Source: Neurospora tetrasperma FGSC 2508 (taxonomy: Eukaryota; Ascomycota; Sordariomycetes; Sordariales; Sordariaceae). Taken from it: 29,120 bases of DNA. The DNA is taken from NCBI RefSeq assembly GCF_000213175.1, contig NW_009799104.1, positions 2,666,407-2,695,526 of the forward strand, in the 5' to 3' direction. Positions 11,516 to 22,157 of the stretch are shown in pieces. The notes under the pieces were generated by a model that made no database searches, was not told the DNA's origin, and saw only the letters and a list, made by a program, of their open reading frames with translations. The stretch's first letter is position 1; each line of letters starts with the position of its first letter. The translations under genes were made by a program, and so were the position numbers.

Positions 11516-12238
11516 TATAGTAACTACAACTAAAAAATCTAATTGACTATAAATAATATTAATTAATTAACTATCGAATACAATAAGTATATTTGTTGTA
11601 GCTCTTTTTAAGAGAATATAGGTAAGTTTAAATCTATTACTATCTTTGTAGTCGCTCTTAGCGTTGTAAGGACGTTAGTTGCTACAATAGTACTTTTTAA
11701 GTAAATTAAAACGACAATTATATTCTTTCTATTGTTTATAATCTTTACTATAATTTTGGAATTGTATTTCCTAAAACAATTCCCAATAGAAGCGTATATT
11801 CCTCTATATTAACGGACGTAAACAAGTATTTACAATTTCTAGTATCTTCCTTGTAAGGGTAGTTCTTTTTAAGAGAATCTAAGTAAATACCCCTTCTCCC
11901 TACGGCTTTTACAGCGGCCTATACCGTAGAAAGACGGTTACTACCCGGATCCGACTTTTTTACTGCTTTTTTTATTATTAAATTTTGAAAATATAATAAA
12001 CGTTAATGCTAAGGGTTACCCCTCTCGGTGCCATTTTTAATAAACGGGAGTATTTTATAAAATTATAGCTTCCTTTTAGGATCTAGAAATTTTCCCTACT
12101 TATAGTTATTGAAAATATTAGATACTTCTACTATCTTTTTAAAGGCTTAGACGTATAATAAACTAATTCTTATTTTTTTAACCCCCCTTTGAAAGACTTT
12201 AACCTAGGACTAAGCGTAAGCTCTAAAAACGATGGAAT
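11516..12238 (+). other. Element B 5' leader
   Basis: AT-rich region between LTR and gag. Directly after the LTR comes TATAGTAACTAC, which could be a RIP-altered TGG-type primer-binding site, but the tRNA cannot be named. A CTCTTTTTAAGAG-like word recurs near 11,608 and 11,867 inside similar surroundings, suggesting an internal imperfect repeat. No coding sequence is seen. Confidence 0.6.
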
Positions 12239-14099
12239 ATGTCCGATTACGGCGACGACCCCGCTTATTACTTGAGTAATAACGACCAGTTTAGTAACGA
12301 TGATAATGAATTTAGTATTTACGATGAATTAGCCGTCGAGCTTGACCCTCCCCTTAATTTAAGAATATTTAAAAAAGTAAGTAAGGCCCCCGCGAAATTA
12401 ACCGGCCCCGGATTGCGTACTCGCGTATAAACCCGATTTTGTGTAAAATAATTTAAATCTTAATATTTAAATGCAATAATAATAATAATAATCCCTCTAT
12501 TAAATTTGTTCTATTAATATGGTTAGCCCTTAGCGAGAATAAACTACCTCTACTAGATAACCCGGGTAATAATAAGTTTATAACGGACTATTTAATATAA
12601 AGGTCTTATATCTTAGATGTCAAGATATTTAGATTGAGAGAAAAATTGGATTAGGCCGATTGAGTACGAAAAACCGACGCTGAATTATTAAAAAACAAAT
12701 TTAGAACCGTCGGGCCTATAATAGAAGAATTACTAAATAAATAGTTAAATAAAGTATTACTCGATTGTAAAATATTTATTAATAAGCCAATTATAGTAAT
12801 AGGTAAGGATAATTTTGAAGAAGGCGAATATAAATTATTTATACGGCCGGCTAAGATATTCCTATTAGGTATCCTGGGGTGCGAATTTTCTATTCGAATA
12901 CTAACCTCCCTAATGCGAAGTACTTTTATACCGGCTACGGGATTAAAAATTAAAATATTGATACTCTATTGTTTACTTTTTGCTAGTCCCTCCGGACGTA
13001 ATAAATTAGGCGTAGTAGATAAGTTAGATATTAACTATCTAATAATTGACGATACCGGCTGAGGAGGTTACTATTTTAAAATAAGGAGAGATAATATCGG
13101 AATATTTAATTTATATTACGAAGACTCCGATAATTTTAGTACGGTAATGGATAGGAGAAATACTATTCATATTGATATATTTAGTTTTATCGATAGAATT
13201 AATATTTACTTCCTAGATTTTATGTGTAGTAGAATGGAAGAGTAAATTAAGGATATTTTACTAACCCTATTGGGAGGATTAGCCGTAATTTAGTAGGTAA
13301 TGGAAATTACTAGCTTAAAAAGGCTAAAGTATAGTAGGGACCTCTAATTGAATAGTTGAAAGTTTTAAAAGTTCGTTGGACCTCCGATTTAGGTATAGTT
13401 ACCCGGAAGTTTACTACTATTAAGCTATACTTAAGAGATATTGCTAGGAACGATATTGTATTAATTTAATTCGTTTAAAAAGAATTGAGGTGGGCTAAGG
13501 TAATAGGTATATTAAATTAGTAGAATAATAATTGGTACGGTACTATAATTTAGATTTGGATGAGTATAGAGGTGAAAATTAAATAATACTTCTATATACT
13601 TAAAGTAAATATTAGTTTAGAGGAGTATATAGAAGCCGTTGAGGAAGTTAAAGTAGTCCTACTAGCCGCGGCTAAGGATATGTATAGTAATAGTAGCCTA
13701 TATAATAAGTATTTAAATGATAGATACCGGCGGGGAGATAGAAATTGTAGGAGTAGAGATAGATGCGATAGATTTAAATATTACGAATAAGATTACTCTA
13801 ATAATTAAAGGTATTTTAGAGACTGCGCGTATTTTAAAGATTGCTCTAGGGATGATTATAAATTGTATGAGAAGGATCGAATAGATTGAAAGTTATACGA
13901 TTGAGAGAAGAGTAATAAGTGGGACGACCGATGTGTTTACTATAGTAAATCTACTAACGATTGCGTTTATTACGTATAAGAAAGAAGTATACCCTTTACC
14001 CTTGTATCCGAATATTCTAATAATAGTAAATGTAGCGATAGTGATTCGGTATATATAGTAATACAAAGTAATTATATTTACTATAAATATCATTAATTG
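12239..14099 (+). pseudogene. Element B gag
   Basis: The frame opens at ATG 12,239 with an acidic N-terminus (MSDYGDDPAYYLSNNDQFSN) that stays open for 63 codons, the longest clean start in the element. A long body follows, with capsid-like helices around 12,600-13,340. A basic Arg/Asp-rich region is at about 13,700-13,920. A degraded zinc knuckle at 13,932-13,973 reads CVYYSKSTNDCVYY, with Tyr where the second and last Cys of a CCHC motif should be (TGT/TGC changed to TAT/TAC). The third ligand reads Asn, so the knuckle call is tentative. Gag would form the particle and bind the RNA. Frames shift at least once around 13,340-13,480. Confidence 0.75.
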
Positions 14100-14119
14100 T
14101 TTTTAATAAATTTATAGGT

Positions 14120-15288
14120 AAGGCGCTATATCTGAAAATACCGCCCTTATTACACTATAAGAGTAGAAAGTATTAATATTAAGGTAAATTAACCCTACCG
14201 AAAGACTTATAGTTATTATTACAAATTCTACGAGTTTTGTAACGCTTTATTGAAATATTTAAAAACGTATACTATTGCAAAGGAAGGTAAAATTAACGAT
14301 CCGATACGATAGAAGGCTAGCCTAGACTTAGAATTGGCCTATGCCGAAGTACTGATAATTAATAATACTTTATTTATTAATGGGCCTTTTAATTATAAAT
14401 TAAAGGAGGCGCCCGAAGAAATTACGGCTATAGCGGACTGGAACCCTTTGTCCAGTTTTACTTACTTTTGTATAGTTGTTAGATTAAACCTAGAGAAGAA
14501 TATAGGATTGGACGAAATACATATTAATAACGGAGTAGAGCGTATTATTATAAATAGATTATTCCTAGAATAATTGGAGTATATAATTAAAAAAAGAGAC
14601 GGATATACTTCTAGTATAAATAGTTTAAAGTAGGATATGTAAGATTGGGCGATTTTTATATTCTATTTGCTAGGCGAGGATAAAAATAGAGAGCCCACCC
14701 TAATGAAATTTACTAAGTCCGGCTAAGTAATCAATAAATTAAAGCCTAATTTTTCATTAGGAAATAATTTCTAATAGCCGTACGAGTTAGTAATTAATAA
14801 TAATACCAGTAGAATTACTTTCCCACATTTAAATAAATTCAATATCGTTTTTAGGGTCTGCAATACGGTTATACTATATAGACGAAGGGTAACGGCAATT
14901 AGGAGAGTGGTATTAATACTAAAGTAGGAGGTATTTATTCCTATAGAATATATACTCTTGCTAGGCGATAGAAGCTTAAATTTTATTATAAACTACAATA
15001 CAACGGTATATGCTGTAATTAACATTAAAACCCCGTACGTTGTGAAGATAATTAACTTATTGGATAGCCTACTAACGATTAATAAGTATAATAAAATAGG
15101 CGATATTATAGAGATTACGGACTATAGCTACTTTATGACAATATAGATAAAAGTAATAAAAGCCCTAATAGTAGGAGCCGTATTGCTCGCTACTATACGA
15201 ATTCCAGGAGTAGGGGTATACGCTGAAGCGAATAGTATAACGAATATTAACCCTTTACCTATTCTAAACGCAATAATAATTATAATAA
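14120..15288 (+). pseudogene. Element B pol, protease-like N-terminal region
   Basis: A mostly open frame with stretches free of stops, for example 14,334-14,573 and 14,958-15,146. Position between gag and RT, and a predicted beta-rich make-up, suit the aspartic protease and its flanks, but I cannot point to a secure DSG triad: ADWNPLSS at about 14,430-14,455 may be the mutated site. The frame is cut by the MITE-like insertion at 15,289 and resumes at 15,824 in phase (AIIIIIIPNYEF once one TATAATAA is removed). Mutation density appears lower here than in the RT region. Confidence 0.6.
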
Positions 15289-15815
15289 GGGAAACCCTAC
15301 CCGTACCCCAACGGTTCCTACCCGCACCCTCCCCCACCTAGAAAAATGGGGCGGTCCAGCTGATGACACCTGACATTGTAAATCCCGTTTTTACTCGCGA
15401 AATTTCGTCTTTCAAATGCACGCAACATACCCTCCAATATGGTTATTTCTTTCACTCTTTTTCACATGCCCAGGTGCACCGCTACTGCACTGTACCCATT
15501 AATTTGTACTATAGCCATTTGTACTTAATTTAGGTATTTAACGTATTCAATAAATGAGAATAAGGAGTTAGGTTAATACTAGGAGGAGAGAGTACGGATA
15601 GTATAGTAGCGATAGAAGGTATAGTAATAAGAGGAGGTATAGTAACGAGAAGAGGTACGGCAACGAGAGGAGGCACAACTTACAAGGGCGGGCAACCCAG
15701 CTACGAATATTACTAAATATTAAAAATATAGAAACTTACACTAAGACCTGGTAGTTTATATGTCGGTTAATATAGGGTGCGCGTAGGAACCGTTGGGGTG
15801 CGGGTAGGGTTTCCC
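15289..15815. mobile_element. MITE-like element, 527 bp, 42-bp TIRs, 8-bp TSD
   Basis: Terminal inverted repeats of 42 bp (15289-15330 and 15774-15815) start GGGAAACCCTACCC and pair with two mismatches, one of them a C/T transition. TATAATAA flanks both ends (15281-15288 and 15816-15823). The interior has no transposase frame and a distinctly higher GC content, and carries an 18-bp tandem repeat. Removing it with one TATAATAA restores the pol frame of element B. An 8-bp duplication is typical of hAT-type transposases, but the TIR start does not look like hAT, so I leave the superfamily open. It is the youngest layer of the nest by position. Confidence 0.88.
15605..15676. repeat. 18-bp tandem repeat inside the MITE-like element
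   Basis: Four units of the form AGTAACGAGAGGAGGTAT, with differences mostly of A/G or C/T type. Being 18 bp, the array keeps phase, but no long frame runs through it. It may be a subterminal transposase-binding array or a simple minisatellite. Confidence 0.75.
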
Positions 15816-15823
15816 TATAATAA

Positions 15824-18800
15824 TCCCCAACTACGAATTCCTAATCGATAATCGTATTCTAATTATCGCAAAAGGATCTATAATAAGAGTGAAATCCGTA
15901 CTACCCCAACCCCCGGACCTGACGACTTCCACTACCCTAATAATCGATTTAGTATTTAATATAGTTGAATACGGATCTATTAATCCGAACTAATTGTAAG
16001 AAGTCCCTATTAAATTAATAGAAATTGACGAAAAGCGACCTTATATACCCGAGAAGTAGTCAATACTCGGACTGAAAATACCCGCTAATGAGCCGGAGAT
16101 TGTAACAAAAGAAGGGGTCTATATTTATACGAAAGATAAAATAATAGTAGATAAATCTCAACGCTTAATTAAGGAGTTTCCTAAATTGTAGGATAATAAT
16201 AACTTAATTCAATAACTTTTAAACGATTTAATATATATACCCTTAATTGAAGGTTAGTAAAATTAACGGGTCGCAATAAGGTCCTACCCTTTAAATTATA
16301 AGGATACAGAAGTTTTGGATTAAATCTTCGGCGAACTATATAATAAATGTAAAATAGAATAGGCAATTAAAGTTACCCCGTTCGCCTATCCGGTATTCGT
16401 AGTATAGAGGGAAGTTTATAGTAAACTAAAAGTAAGGATTGTAATTAACTTCTAAAGTCTAAATAAAATAACAATACTAGATAATTACCCGCTACCACTT
16501 TAATCGGAAATTATTACTACTTTAAAAGGCAAAATATAAATTATAGTTATCAATGTAATAGCCTTTTTCTACTAATTTAGTATTTAACTACCCTACTACG
16601 ACCGATTTACTCTAATTAGTCCGAAAGGACTAGAATAGCCAACGGTCGTTTTAATAAACTATAGAAATATATTAATATACGTCTAAAACTATATAAATAG
16701 ACTGTTAAATAAATTTAAGTATTTCTACCGGGTATTTATTAACAATATTATAATTTTCTCTAAAACGGCCGAGGAGTATATCCAATATTCAAAAATAATA
16801 TTTAAATTATTCGTCGAAAATAATATTACCTTATCGGCCAAAGAATTATGAATTAATTACCCCAACGTTAAATTATTGGGCTTTAGAGTATATACCCTAG
16901 GATTCGCTAATACAGCGGACTACTTCTATATATCTAAAAACTTAATATTTTTAAAATAACTATAGGCCCTAGAATAGTATATAGGCGGAATAGGATTTAT
17001 TAGATATTTAATATCGTATTACGCTTGAATTTTAGAATTGCTTTAGAAACGGAAAGTAGGATTGTTCGCCGAGGGTAGAAAGAAAGGAGCTATTAAGAAC
17101 GGGAAGTCTTCGAAATATATAAACTATTATAGAACTATTTATTACGAGCCAACGTTCGTAGAATTAAAATCTTTAAAAGTACTATAGGAGATGATTTGCA
17201 AAGAGGATCCTACTATTCTATATTATTTTAACCTAAATAAATAATTATTTCTTTAAATCGACGGCTCCCTAGAGAGAGGGTTTGGAGCAATAGTCTTTTA
17301 TATTAAAAATAGTTATATATAGGTCCTAAATATAATAATACTATCTAACTAAGTATTACCTATTATATTTCTAAGTAAATATTTAACGAATATAGAGTTG
17401 AAATACGGGCCCTTAGAATTGGAGGTAGTATATTTCGTTTAGGTAGTGAAGAGGCTACGAACTATATTATACTCAAATAATAGATTAATTATTATATTAA
17501 TGGACTATTCGGTAATAAAAGGAATCGTCGAATAAACTTCGCTAAACACGTCCTTAACGGATAGAATTAACCGAAGATTAATTAACGCCTCTATTTACCT
17601 ATTAATATACAACTTGAAAGTCTATTACCTCCCCGGTAAACTAAACTTTATCCCTGATGCTTTATTAAGATTGAAAGCGGTTAGCAATACCGAGAAACAA
17701 CTAGAAGGAGAACCCGTATTTAACGATCTTGAGTATATTAGCGAAGATTAAGTATATATTACTTTAGTTGAGGTATAAATAGACGAATCTATAAAAGGAA
17801 AAATAGTTGAAATTTACATAAGAGATACTAAATATATGCTCTTAGTAATAGATTTGAAAGTTCTACCGGCGACTACTAAGGACGGTGAAGAATTCTTTCT
17901 TAAGCTTAGTATACCGTTTATATTGAAGGATGGACTTTTCTATTATATTTAGCCTGATGATACAAAGAGTTTGTATATTCCTTACGAACTGGTGAAAGAT
18001 ATTCTCGAAATGGTATATAAAAATAAATACTACTTTGGACGTAATAAAATACTATACAATTTAAGGAATATAATAACTAAAAATAAAATAAGAATGGTTA
18101 AGAAATACGTTTAATATTACCCGATATATAGCTTTAATTAAATTAGTAGAGCTAAACTTAACGGCGAATATTAATTAATTAGATTTGGTAGTAAGGGAGA
18201 TTACCTTCTAAGAAGAATCGTTATTATAGATTTGATTGTCGGATTGCCCGAAGTCCCGTCCTAAGGAATAGTTTAGTAAAGACTAAATTATAATACTTTC
18301 GATTACTTAATGCCGGTATCCGATAAGGCTATAAAGTGATTTCTGTTAATATTAGGATACTCTACTTATATAGTGGAGGAATAGGGAATAGTATTGATCA
18401 GGTTTCTCTTCCTTTATAATTAGGGTATTCTATATGGTATTATTTTAAATAGAGATTAAAAATTTATATTGGCCTTCTAGAAGGGAATATAGACTGCCTT
18501 GGGGATTAAGTTATCAATAAGGACTATATACTACCTGTAAACGGACGGTATAGTTAAGAGAAAGAACTAGATTATTGAAATCGCCCTAAGGTTCTATATA
18601 TTTAATCGGCCGGACGCTAAATGGACCGATATCCTCCCAGCTCTTTGATAGAATTTAAATAATTTATACTTAGACTTAATTAAATTTAGCCTATATAAAT
18701 TACTATTCGGTTTTCGTTTCTCCGGACCCCTAGACTTATTATCCCCGGAGAAGGTATTGGATATTAAAGTACCTATATTGAGGGAATATTTTAGGCAAAA

Positions 18801-19497
18801 TGCTCGATTAGCTATAGATTTCGCCGCGGTCGAAGTAAAGAAAAGGTATAATTCGAAGTACTAACTAATCGAATTCAAAAAAGGGGACATAATACTCTTA
18901 AAGCTTTATTATAACTACTATTTACTTAGAAGACCTTTAAGAAAGCTTTTTTTTTTAATAATCCGGCCTATTTAAAATACTAGAGAAGGTAAGCCGATTA
19001 ATATACTGATTAGAATTCCCTACGATTATAAAAATATACTCCGTTATTTCTATAGTATACCTAATTAAAGTACCTACGAATAATCCCTTTAATCGAATAC
19101 TATTACCCTTGGGACTTGTAGAGGACTCTTAGTCTTCCTCTAATATTGAAGACGGAAAATCCTATAAAGTAGAGCGAATAGTATGGCATAAGTTAAATAA
19201 GTTATATACGGGCTATAAATATCAAATTGAATAGAAAGGGTATAGTTATTATAAAAACGACAGGAAATTGGAATGGTAATTATATAATTCCAAAAAGCTA
19301 GTAAAGGAGTATCGGGAACGTATAGGAAGTAAATTTAAAAATCTATTGGTAGGTGCTAAGTTGGGAGGACGCTGAAAAGTTTGCTTCGTCGACGAATAAG
19401 ATTAATTGCGGATAGGAATTTCGGAGGACGAAATAATCGTAGACGAGAACCTCGGAGGCTAGAATAAGAATATTAAAGGATTGAGAATAATGATAAA
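15824..19497 (+). pseudogene. Element B pol: reverse transcriptase, RNase H, integrase, chromodomain
   Basis: RT: TPFAYPVFVV at 16375-16404, then LDNYPLPL near 16,470-16,500. The catalytic FIDD-type motif reads FINN at 16735-16746. RNase H: IDGS at 17257-17268 and IPDALLR at 17650-17670, the degraded ADALSR motif. Integrase: a zinc-domain region at about 18,030-18,140, IIDLIVGLP with the first Asp at 18229-18231, LNRD where the second Asp became Asn (18448-18450), and TDGIVKRKN where the catalytic Glu became Lys (18556-18558), 35 residues later. Chromodomain: YKVERIVWHK to IE*KGYSYY at about 19,160-19,330. Stops are TAA/TAG throughout, with few indels, so degradation was by point mutation. 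Pol would copy and integrate the element; the chromodomain would direct it to heterochromatin. Confidence 0.92.
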
Positions 19498-19538
19498 TTG
19501 CTAAGGATAGTAAAGAGTTTCTTTCGTACCCAGGTATT

Positions 19539-19836
19539 TAATATTAAATTAGGTCATTTCTATAGAATAAGCGGTATAACTATTAGGGTCATAGCTGGGT
19601 ATACTGACTCAGCCAAACCTACGGCAGGCACTTTGCCTGCCGAGCTGACGGCAGTCACATGCGCGACCCAGTCGTGTAGGTGCCTGTAGGTTACCGACCT
19701 ACTTTAGATTAGATAAGGAAGCGACATGCGATTGGGTTTATAATCCCAGTCGCTGGTACAGGCTCCCGCCTCCACATTCTTCCTTCCTCATTAATATTTA
19801 CTACTTTACAACGACCCTATCTAGCCAACGCCATCA
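19539..19836 (+). repeat. Element B 3' LTR (298 bp)
   Basis: The inner start is mutated (TAATATTAAATT against CGATGCCGGATT in the 5' copy) while the outer end GCCAACGCCATCA is intact. The hairpin here is perfect: GGCAGGCA and TGCCTGCC around CTT (19623-19641). In the 5' copy one G-to-A change breaks the innermost pairing. Followed by the CCCTT duplication. Confidence 0.92.
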
Positions 19837-20189
19837 CCCTTCTATTTTCTAAATAATCGATTCTAATATACTTCCCGCCCCTAGGATAGTAAATATCCCC
19901 ATTTAGATTTCTACCCGGCTTTTAAATTATTATAATATTATAAATGTCCTCTTATTCGAATAAAAGTTTCCCTTTCTTATACGACTTCCTTATATTCTAA
20001 TAGAATATTCTTAATTAGATTATTAATTACCTTAAAATAAGGTTCCTATAAATCCTTTAATAGAGAATGAAAGTATTATTTCCTTTAGGGGAATTGTAAT
20101 TATATAAATATTATTACTATTATATATTTAATTCCCTACGTTTTAAGAGTATAAATAATATATATCTATTAAGCCTTATTAAATTACAG
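19837..20189 (-). pseudogene. LINE ORF2 start, endonuclease N-terminus
   Basis: Minus-strand continuation of ORF2 upstream of chromovirus B. The frame ends IRIDYLENRR at 19,837 and joins VIIYINKK at 11,212 when B and one target copy are removed. The catalytic Glu motif expected near the start was not recognised with confidence, because the stretch is strongly RIP-mutated. Confidence 0.6.
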
Positions 20190-21631
20190 GTTTTGTTTGT
20201 AGGGTCGAGCTGATGATTTTTCTTAGCCGCCCTCTCTTCGCGCCTCCTCCGATTTATCTCTCTAGGGTAACGATAGTATAAGAATTGGGAGGGGCGTCCA
20301 GTAGGTTACCCTTATTTATAATTTTTATTATTAATTTTAATACTTTTCCGGTCGGGTTTTTACAAAAGGGGGCGAACGCCCGCAGCCTTTTAATATATAT
20401 AATAAATACCTTCGTAATAGCTTTCTAGAGAAGGGGGTACTCTTTACGGTTATAAGCGAAATATCCCTTCTTCCTATATAATTTATAATAAACGAGCGAT
20501 TTATCCTTATTTAATAAATAATTTATCTTGCTAAAGTAATCTCCTTTATATTTAATCTTACTATATTAGGTGTAAATATTTTTCTAGTAATAGAATTTTG
20601 CTATATATCCGATTTCCTAATATTTAAAATACTATTAAATATTATTCGAAGTTTAGAATAATTCGTAGGGGTATATACCACCATCGTAAATGAAGAGATT
20701 ATCCTAAAGGCAATTTACTACTTTCGAAATAGCGATTTCTATTAAGAGTAAACCCCTACTCTGTCTATCCGTTCTTTTCTAAAATCGAATTCTTATAATA
20801 GTTACCTCCTTATTCTTATCCCTCATCGTATTTATTAATATTTCTAATATAAGTATTAATACTATTTTAGAGTACGCCCTAAATCAATATATCTACAGTA
20901 TTTATAGTAATAAAGGCCTCCTTAACGAAGATTTCCGTAGCCTATACTTAATTTTATTAGTACTAATTATGTATATATGTATTAAAAATAATTATATAAT
21001 TTTTAAATATTTATATTCTAATAACTGTTTTAATTATTAGACCTAGTTTCTTCCGGCCTAGGGTCGTTGCTACGGCCGTCTTCGTATCTTCGTTTGAATA
21101 GTTTATAAATTCGGCGGCAATAGTTGCTCCTTTAATAGTAAATTACTATTCGAGGTTAAAAGGAATAAACTGCTTAATATTAATAGTAGGTAATTATTAA
21201 ATAGTAGTACTAATTTTACTTGGGATAATTTTCACTATAATATCGGCCTATTATTTTAGTATTTCCTAAATACCTTTCTTAATCTCTTTTAAAATATCCT
21301 TCTTTAAATTATCGATATTCTTTTTAGTAATAAATTAGTTAGTTTTAGCCTTATTAGCCTCGGATTATATAAATCCACTTTTTTTAACGCGAATTTACAA
21401 GAATTTAAAAAATAATTCTTAAACCTAACGTCGGTCTTCGGTTGAAACAATATTATAGTCTATAGATTTATTCATTCTAGTAATAAATTTCTTTAATATT
21501 TCATCATCTTCCTCTATTTTATTTAAAGTCTTCGCAATAAGTACGGCTTCAGGGTCGTTATATACGGAAATTTCTACGAGCGGGTTGTAGACGCTATTTT
21601 CGAACCTACGAACACCGCCATTTATAGCCAT
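20190..21631 (-). pseudogene. LINE ORF1 (nucleic-acid-binding protein)
   Basis: One minus-strand frame from the ATG at 21,629-21,631 down to about 20,190. The first 68 codons (to 21,428) are intact and protein-like, with MAINGGVRRFENSVYNPLVE and later IEEDDEILKKFITRMNKSID. From 21,427 on, stops appear, nearly all TAA/TAG, while the same frame keeps sense such as IDNLKKDILKEIKK and DTKTAVATTLGRKKLG. A degraded CCHC knuckle lies near 20,446-20,500 (YYKLYRKKGYFAYN, with Tyr where Cys and His are expected), and a basic tail RLRKNHQLDP follows. ORF1 proteins coat LINE RNA. The sharp change in mutation load at about 21,425 inside one frame is notable. The upstream frame is open to 21,784 without an ATG. 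Confidence 0.65.
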
Positions 21632-21997
21632 CGGTAATAATAACACAATACCGTCGCTGCATTTGTCGTAGGATATTGTGAGGGATATAAACGACCCTCT
21701 TGAGTCGATTGCCGTTGTTAGTTTTCGTTTTGGAGCACTCCTCGACCAGAAATCGGCGTTTCCGGTTTCGGCGTCGTTTCTTCCCTATAATAGAATCCTA
21801 AAGCTATCACAAATCCGGATTTTTAAAGACTTTTACATCTTTCCCCCGGGTTATTCAAGAGCCCCGAAAGCTTATTACTAAAATACAGACGTAATTATAC
21901 AAGGCAAACTCGGGAATAAACTAGAAATCCTAAACTTCCCTAGCATCCTCCGTAAACTAATTTTGATTTTACTAAAATAATATATTTAAAATTATCG
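21632..21997 (-). promoter_or_regulatory. LINE 5' untranslated region
   Basis: Sequence between the LINE 5' end, set by the CTTCCTTAC duplication, and the ORF1 start. In sense direction the distal part is AT-rich and the 21,632-21,890 part is near-normal in base composition with CpA/CpG intact. LINEs carry internal promoters here (family knowledge), but I cannot pinpoint one. Confidence 0.5.
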
Positions 21998-22006
21998 CTT
22001 CCTTAC

Positions 22007-22157
22007 CTAATTGATACTAAAGCTCGAAGGAGAACCGGGAAAAATATTCAACCCAGCGAAGCTACTATTCAAATAAATATTACCGGGTTATAAAAATCTC
22101 TAAATTATAGTAATTTAACAGAATTATAAGATTACTACAACTATATAATTTAACCTA
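22007..22157 (-). pseudogene. Element A RNase H fragment between two LINE insertions
   Basis: This 151-bp sliver lies between the right target copy of the minus LINE and the start of the plus LINE, and includes the latter's left duplication copy (22142-22157). On the minus strand it reads NYYNLEIF, then LRWVEYFSRFSFEL and LGKE, matching the HKNLEYF...RW..FLSRFNF...PGK block of gypsy RNase H, with TAA/TAG at expected Arg/Gln sites. It supplies exactly the part missing between 24,185 and 6,196, which is strong evidence that both flanks belong to one element. Confidence 0.85.

Larger units (their letters stand above)
11218..19836 (+). mobile_element. Element B: RIP-degraded Ty3/gypsy chromovirus with paired LTRs
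   Basis: A plus-strand LTR retrotransposon of 8,619 bp (8,084 bp without its MITE-like insert and one copy of the 8-bp duplication) with 298-bp LTRs. It is flanked by CCCTT (11213-11217 and 19837-19841). The shared string is ACCCTTC, so the ends are uncertain by one or two bases. Order: 5' LTR, leader, gag, protease-like region, RT, RNase H, integrase, chromodomain, 3' LTR. It sits in the endonuclease of the LINE. LTR differences are almost all C/T or G/A transitions. No clear polypurine tract precedes the 3' LTR. Motif losses (FINN, an integrase Asp to Asn and Glu to Lys) show it is inactive. Confidence 0.92.
6197..21997 (-). mobile_element. Full-length LINE (Tad-like), interrupted by chromovirus B
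   Basis: A non-LTR retrotransposon on the minus strand, 5' end at 21,997 and 3' end at 6,197, flanked by the 9-bp duplication CTTCCTTAC (6188-6196 and 21998-22006). Without chromovirus B it is about 7.2 kb, the size of Tad-type fungal LINEs. Order in sense direction: 5' UTR, ORF1 with a CCHC knuckle, ORF2 with apurinic-like endonuclease (split by B), RT and a C-terminal zinc motif, then a long 3' segment ending in a (TTA)n-like tail. It lies in the RNase H of element A. The enzymes are inactivated: GDFN reads RDFN and the FVDD-type RT motif reads FVNN. Clade assignment is by architecture only. Confidence 0.85.

Noticed and set aside
13893-14093. Minus-strand 66-codon frame
   Set aside because: Antisense to the gag zinc-knuckle region of element B.
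15331-15773. Captured host sequence in element B because of its higher GC
   Set aside because: It is bounded by 42-bp inverted repeats and an 8-bp duplication, so it is the interior of a MITE-like element; no gene is seen in it.
16181-16366. Minus-strand 61-codon frame
   Set aside because: Antisense to the element B region just before RT, where the plus frame matches gypsy pol.
21425-21784. Host gene fragment trapped between two LINEs
   Set aside because: The clean minus-strand frame continues without a shift into the RIP-degraded ORF1 region below 21,425, and the LINE target duplication at 21,998-22,006 places it inside the LINE.
21678-21881. Plus-strand 67-codon frame
   Set aside because: It lies opposite the LINE 5' UTR and ORF1 start, begins at a GTG and has no family resemblance; incidental in sequence with few stops.
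22007-22157. Upstream extension of the plus-strand LINE
   Set aside because: A weak resemblance to the minus LINE was outweighed by the 16-bp duplication starting at 22,142 and by a clear in-phase match to element A RNase H.
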